Of a stretch of DNA of 15,938 nucleotides, positions 15,247 to 15,938 are shown in pieces (within the stretch, counting starts at the first letter, position 1; the number at the start of each line of letters is the position of its first letter). The notes under the pieces were generated by a model. It searched no databases. It was not told the origin of the DNA and saw only the letters and a list, made by a program, of their open reading frames with translations. Origin of the DNA: JBHEKP01 sp041859375. Lineage in GTDB: Bacteria; Hydrogenedentota; Hydrogenedentia; Hydrogenedentales; CAITNO01. Position numbers and translations under genes: made by a program. Location: assembly GCA_041859375.1 (NCBI GenBank), contig JBHEKP010000301.1:1-15938 (forward strand), written 5' to 3'.

Positions 15247-15267
15247 GGCCGGGGCAGGGAGAAGTCA

Positions 15268-15938
15268 ATGACGGCACCAGCCGCTTTGTTCGCGGTCTTT
15301 GCGCTTTTTGCGCAACCTGCGGCGCCGCTTCCCGACATCACCGCGCCGGACGGGGGATACGGGCGTCCCACACAGGACATCACCGGCTGGGAGCGGTCCG
15401 GTACGAATCTGATCTGGAACTTCAACAACATGTACCAGCCCTGCGTCGTGGAACGGCCCGGCTTGGAACACCCCTTCCTGATGTGGTTTTTCGGCTGGTC
15501 CACCGACGACACCAACACGGCCTTCGCCGGATGCGACGCCGTTTTTCACGCCCGGTCCAGGGATCTGGAAAAATGGGAGATCTGGTGCGGCAACGGTGCA
15601 TGGGACGCCACCATGACTCCCGCGCTCTGGCGGCCCGTGCTCACTGCGGGAGACCGTCCCTATGACAGTTGGCACAACGGCGACCCGTCGGTGGTTTTCC
15701 GCGACGGAATCTACCACATGGCCTACAGCGCCACGAGCGGGCCGTTCCACAAAAAGACCCGGGGCCACCTGGACGGAATGCTCTGCTGCATCATGGGGGC
15801 CACCTCCGCCGACGGCATCCACTGGACCAAAACGGCCCAGCCGCTCATGATTGAGGAGGCGGCAACGGCGGAGGCGGAGGACGACACGGCCCACCTGATG
15901 GACTACCACCGCCCCTCGCTGATGTTTGAGGACGGCAA
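15268..15938 (+). CDS. Exported five-bladed beta-propeller glycosidase-like protein, N-terminal part
   Basis: This gene opens at ATG 15268, 21 bp after the phosphoesterase stop and preceded by GGGAGAAG, and runs off the window edge after 223 codons. It has a short hydrophobic N-terminus (MTAPAALFAVFALFAQPAA) that looks like a signal peptide but lacks positive charges; no other in-frame start exists after the preceding stop. The visible part shows blade-like repeats as in GH32/43/62/117-type propellers: NFNNMYQPCVV, MWFFGWSTDD, HNGDPSVVFRDGIYHMAYSA, GATSADGIHWTK, YHRPSLMFEDG. Acidic residues in the NGDPS and YHRPS blocks may be catalytic, but the family cannot be fixed without the C-terminus. 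As last visible gene of the cstA operon it probably acts on an extracellular or periplasmic glycan. Confidence 0.72.
   Translation, partial: MTAPAALFAVFALFAQPAAPLPDITAPDGGYGRPTQDITGWERSGTNLIWNFNNMYQPCVVERPGLEHPFLMWFFGWSTDDTNTAFAGCDAVFHARSRDLEKWEIWCGNGAWDATMTPALWRPVLTAGDRPYDSWHNGDPSVVFRDGIYHMAYSATSGPFHKKTRGHLDGMLCCIMGATSADGIHWTKTAQPLMIEEAATAEAEDDTAHLMDYHRPSLMFEDG

Overview
The window is GC-rich by eye, densely coded chromosomal DNA from a Gram-negative-type bacterium: it encodes an outer-membrane porin and several proteins with Sec or Tat export signals. Exported Gfo/Idh/MocA oxidoreductases, a calcineurin-like phosphoesterase and a beta-propeller glycosidase-like protein in one place are typical of polysaccharide- and sugar-using Planctomycetota, Hydrogenedentota, Lentisphaerota and relatives. 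The phylum is inferred from gene content only. No RNA gene, insertion sequence, CRISPR array or phage gene was seen. No stretch over 300 bases lacks a gene; the longest gaps are about 110 to 140 bases.

Region 1 (1-3075) is a sulfur-acquisition cluster. It holds the tail of a DUF2292 (YezD/OscA-type) protein, an OprP/OprO-family porin, an unrecognised 55-residue ORF with one hydrophobic segment, and a periplasmic sulfate-binding protein (sbp). A perfect 13-bp hairpin closes the cluster. The cysTWA permease and ATPase genes do not follow. RNA hairpins lie over the porin ribosome-binding site and between the 55-residue ORF and sbp.

Region 2 (3141-8692) is housekeeping-like. It holds a peptidase-U32/DUF3656 protein related to the 23S rRNA hydroxylase RlhA behind an extended -10 promoter, an MFS transporter, and on the minus strand the ribosomal protein S12 methylthiotransferase rimO, convergent with the MFS gene. 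RimO most likely starts at a TTG.

Region 3 (8835-15938) is dominated by exported proteins. A secreted zinc-dependent phospholipase resembling the catalytic domain of GPI-phospholipase D is joined to a DNRLRE-type beta-sandwich domain. Next is a Tat-exported Gfo/Idh/MocA oxidoreductase. Then comes a tight four-gene run: cstA (carbon-starvation/pyruvate-type transporter), a Sec-exported Gfo/Idh/MocA protein, a Tat-exported calcineurin-like phosphoesterase overlapping it by ATGA, and a five-bladed-propeller glycosidase-like protein cut by the window end. The run looks like periplasmic processing of a sugar derivative coupled to uptake of a small organic acid or peptide, which is inference. A dyad GGAAAC-G-GTTTCC, resembling LacI-family operators, lies just upstream of cstA.

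The most interesting items are the GPI-PLD-like/DNRLRE fusion, the small membrane ORF inside the sulfur cluster, the cstA-led operon of exported enzymes, and a 9-mer GAAACACCC found mainly between genes.
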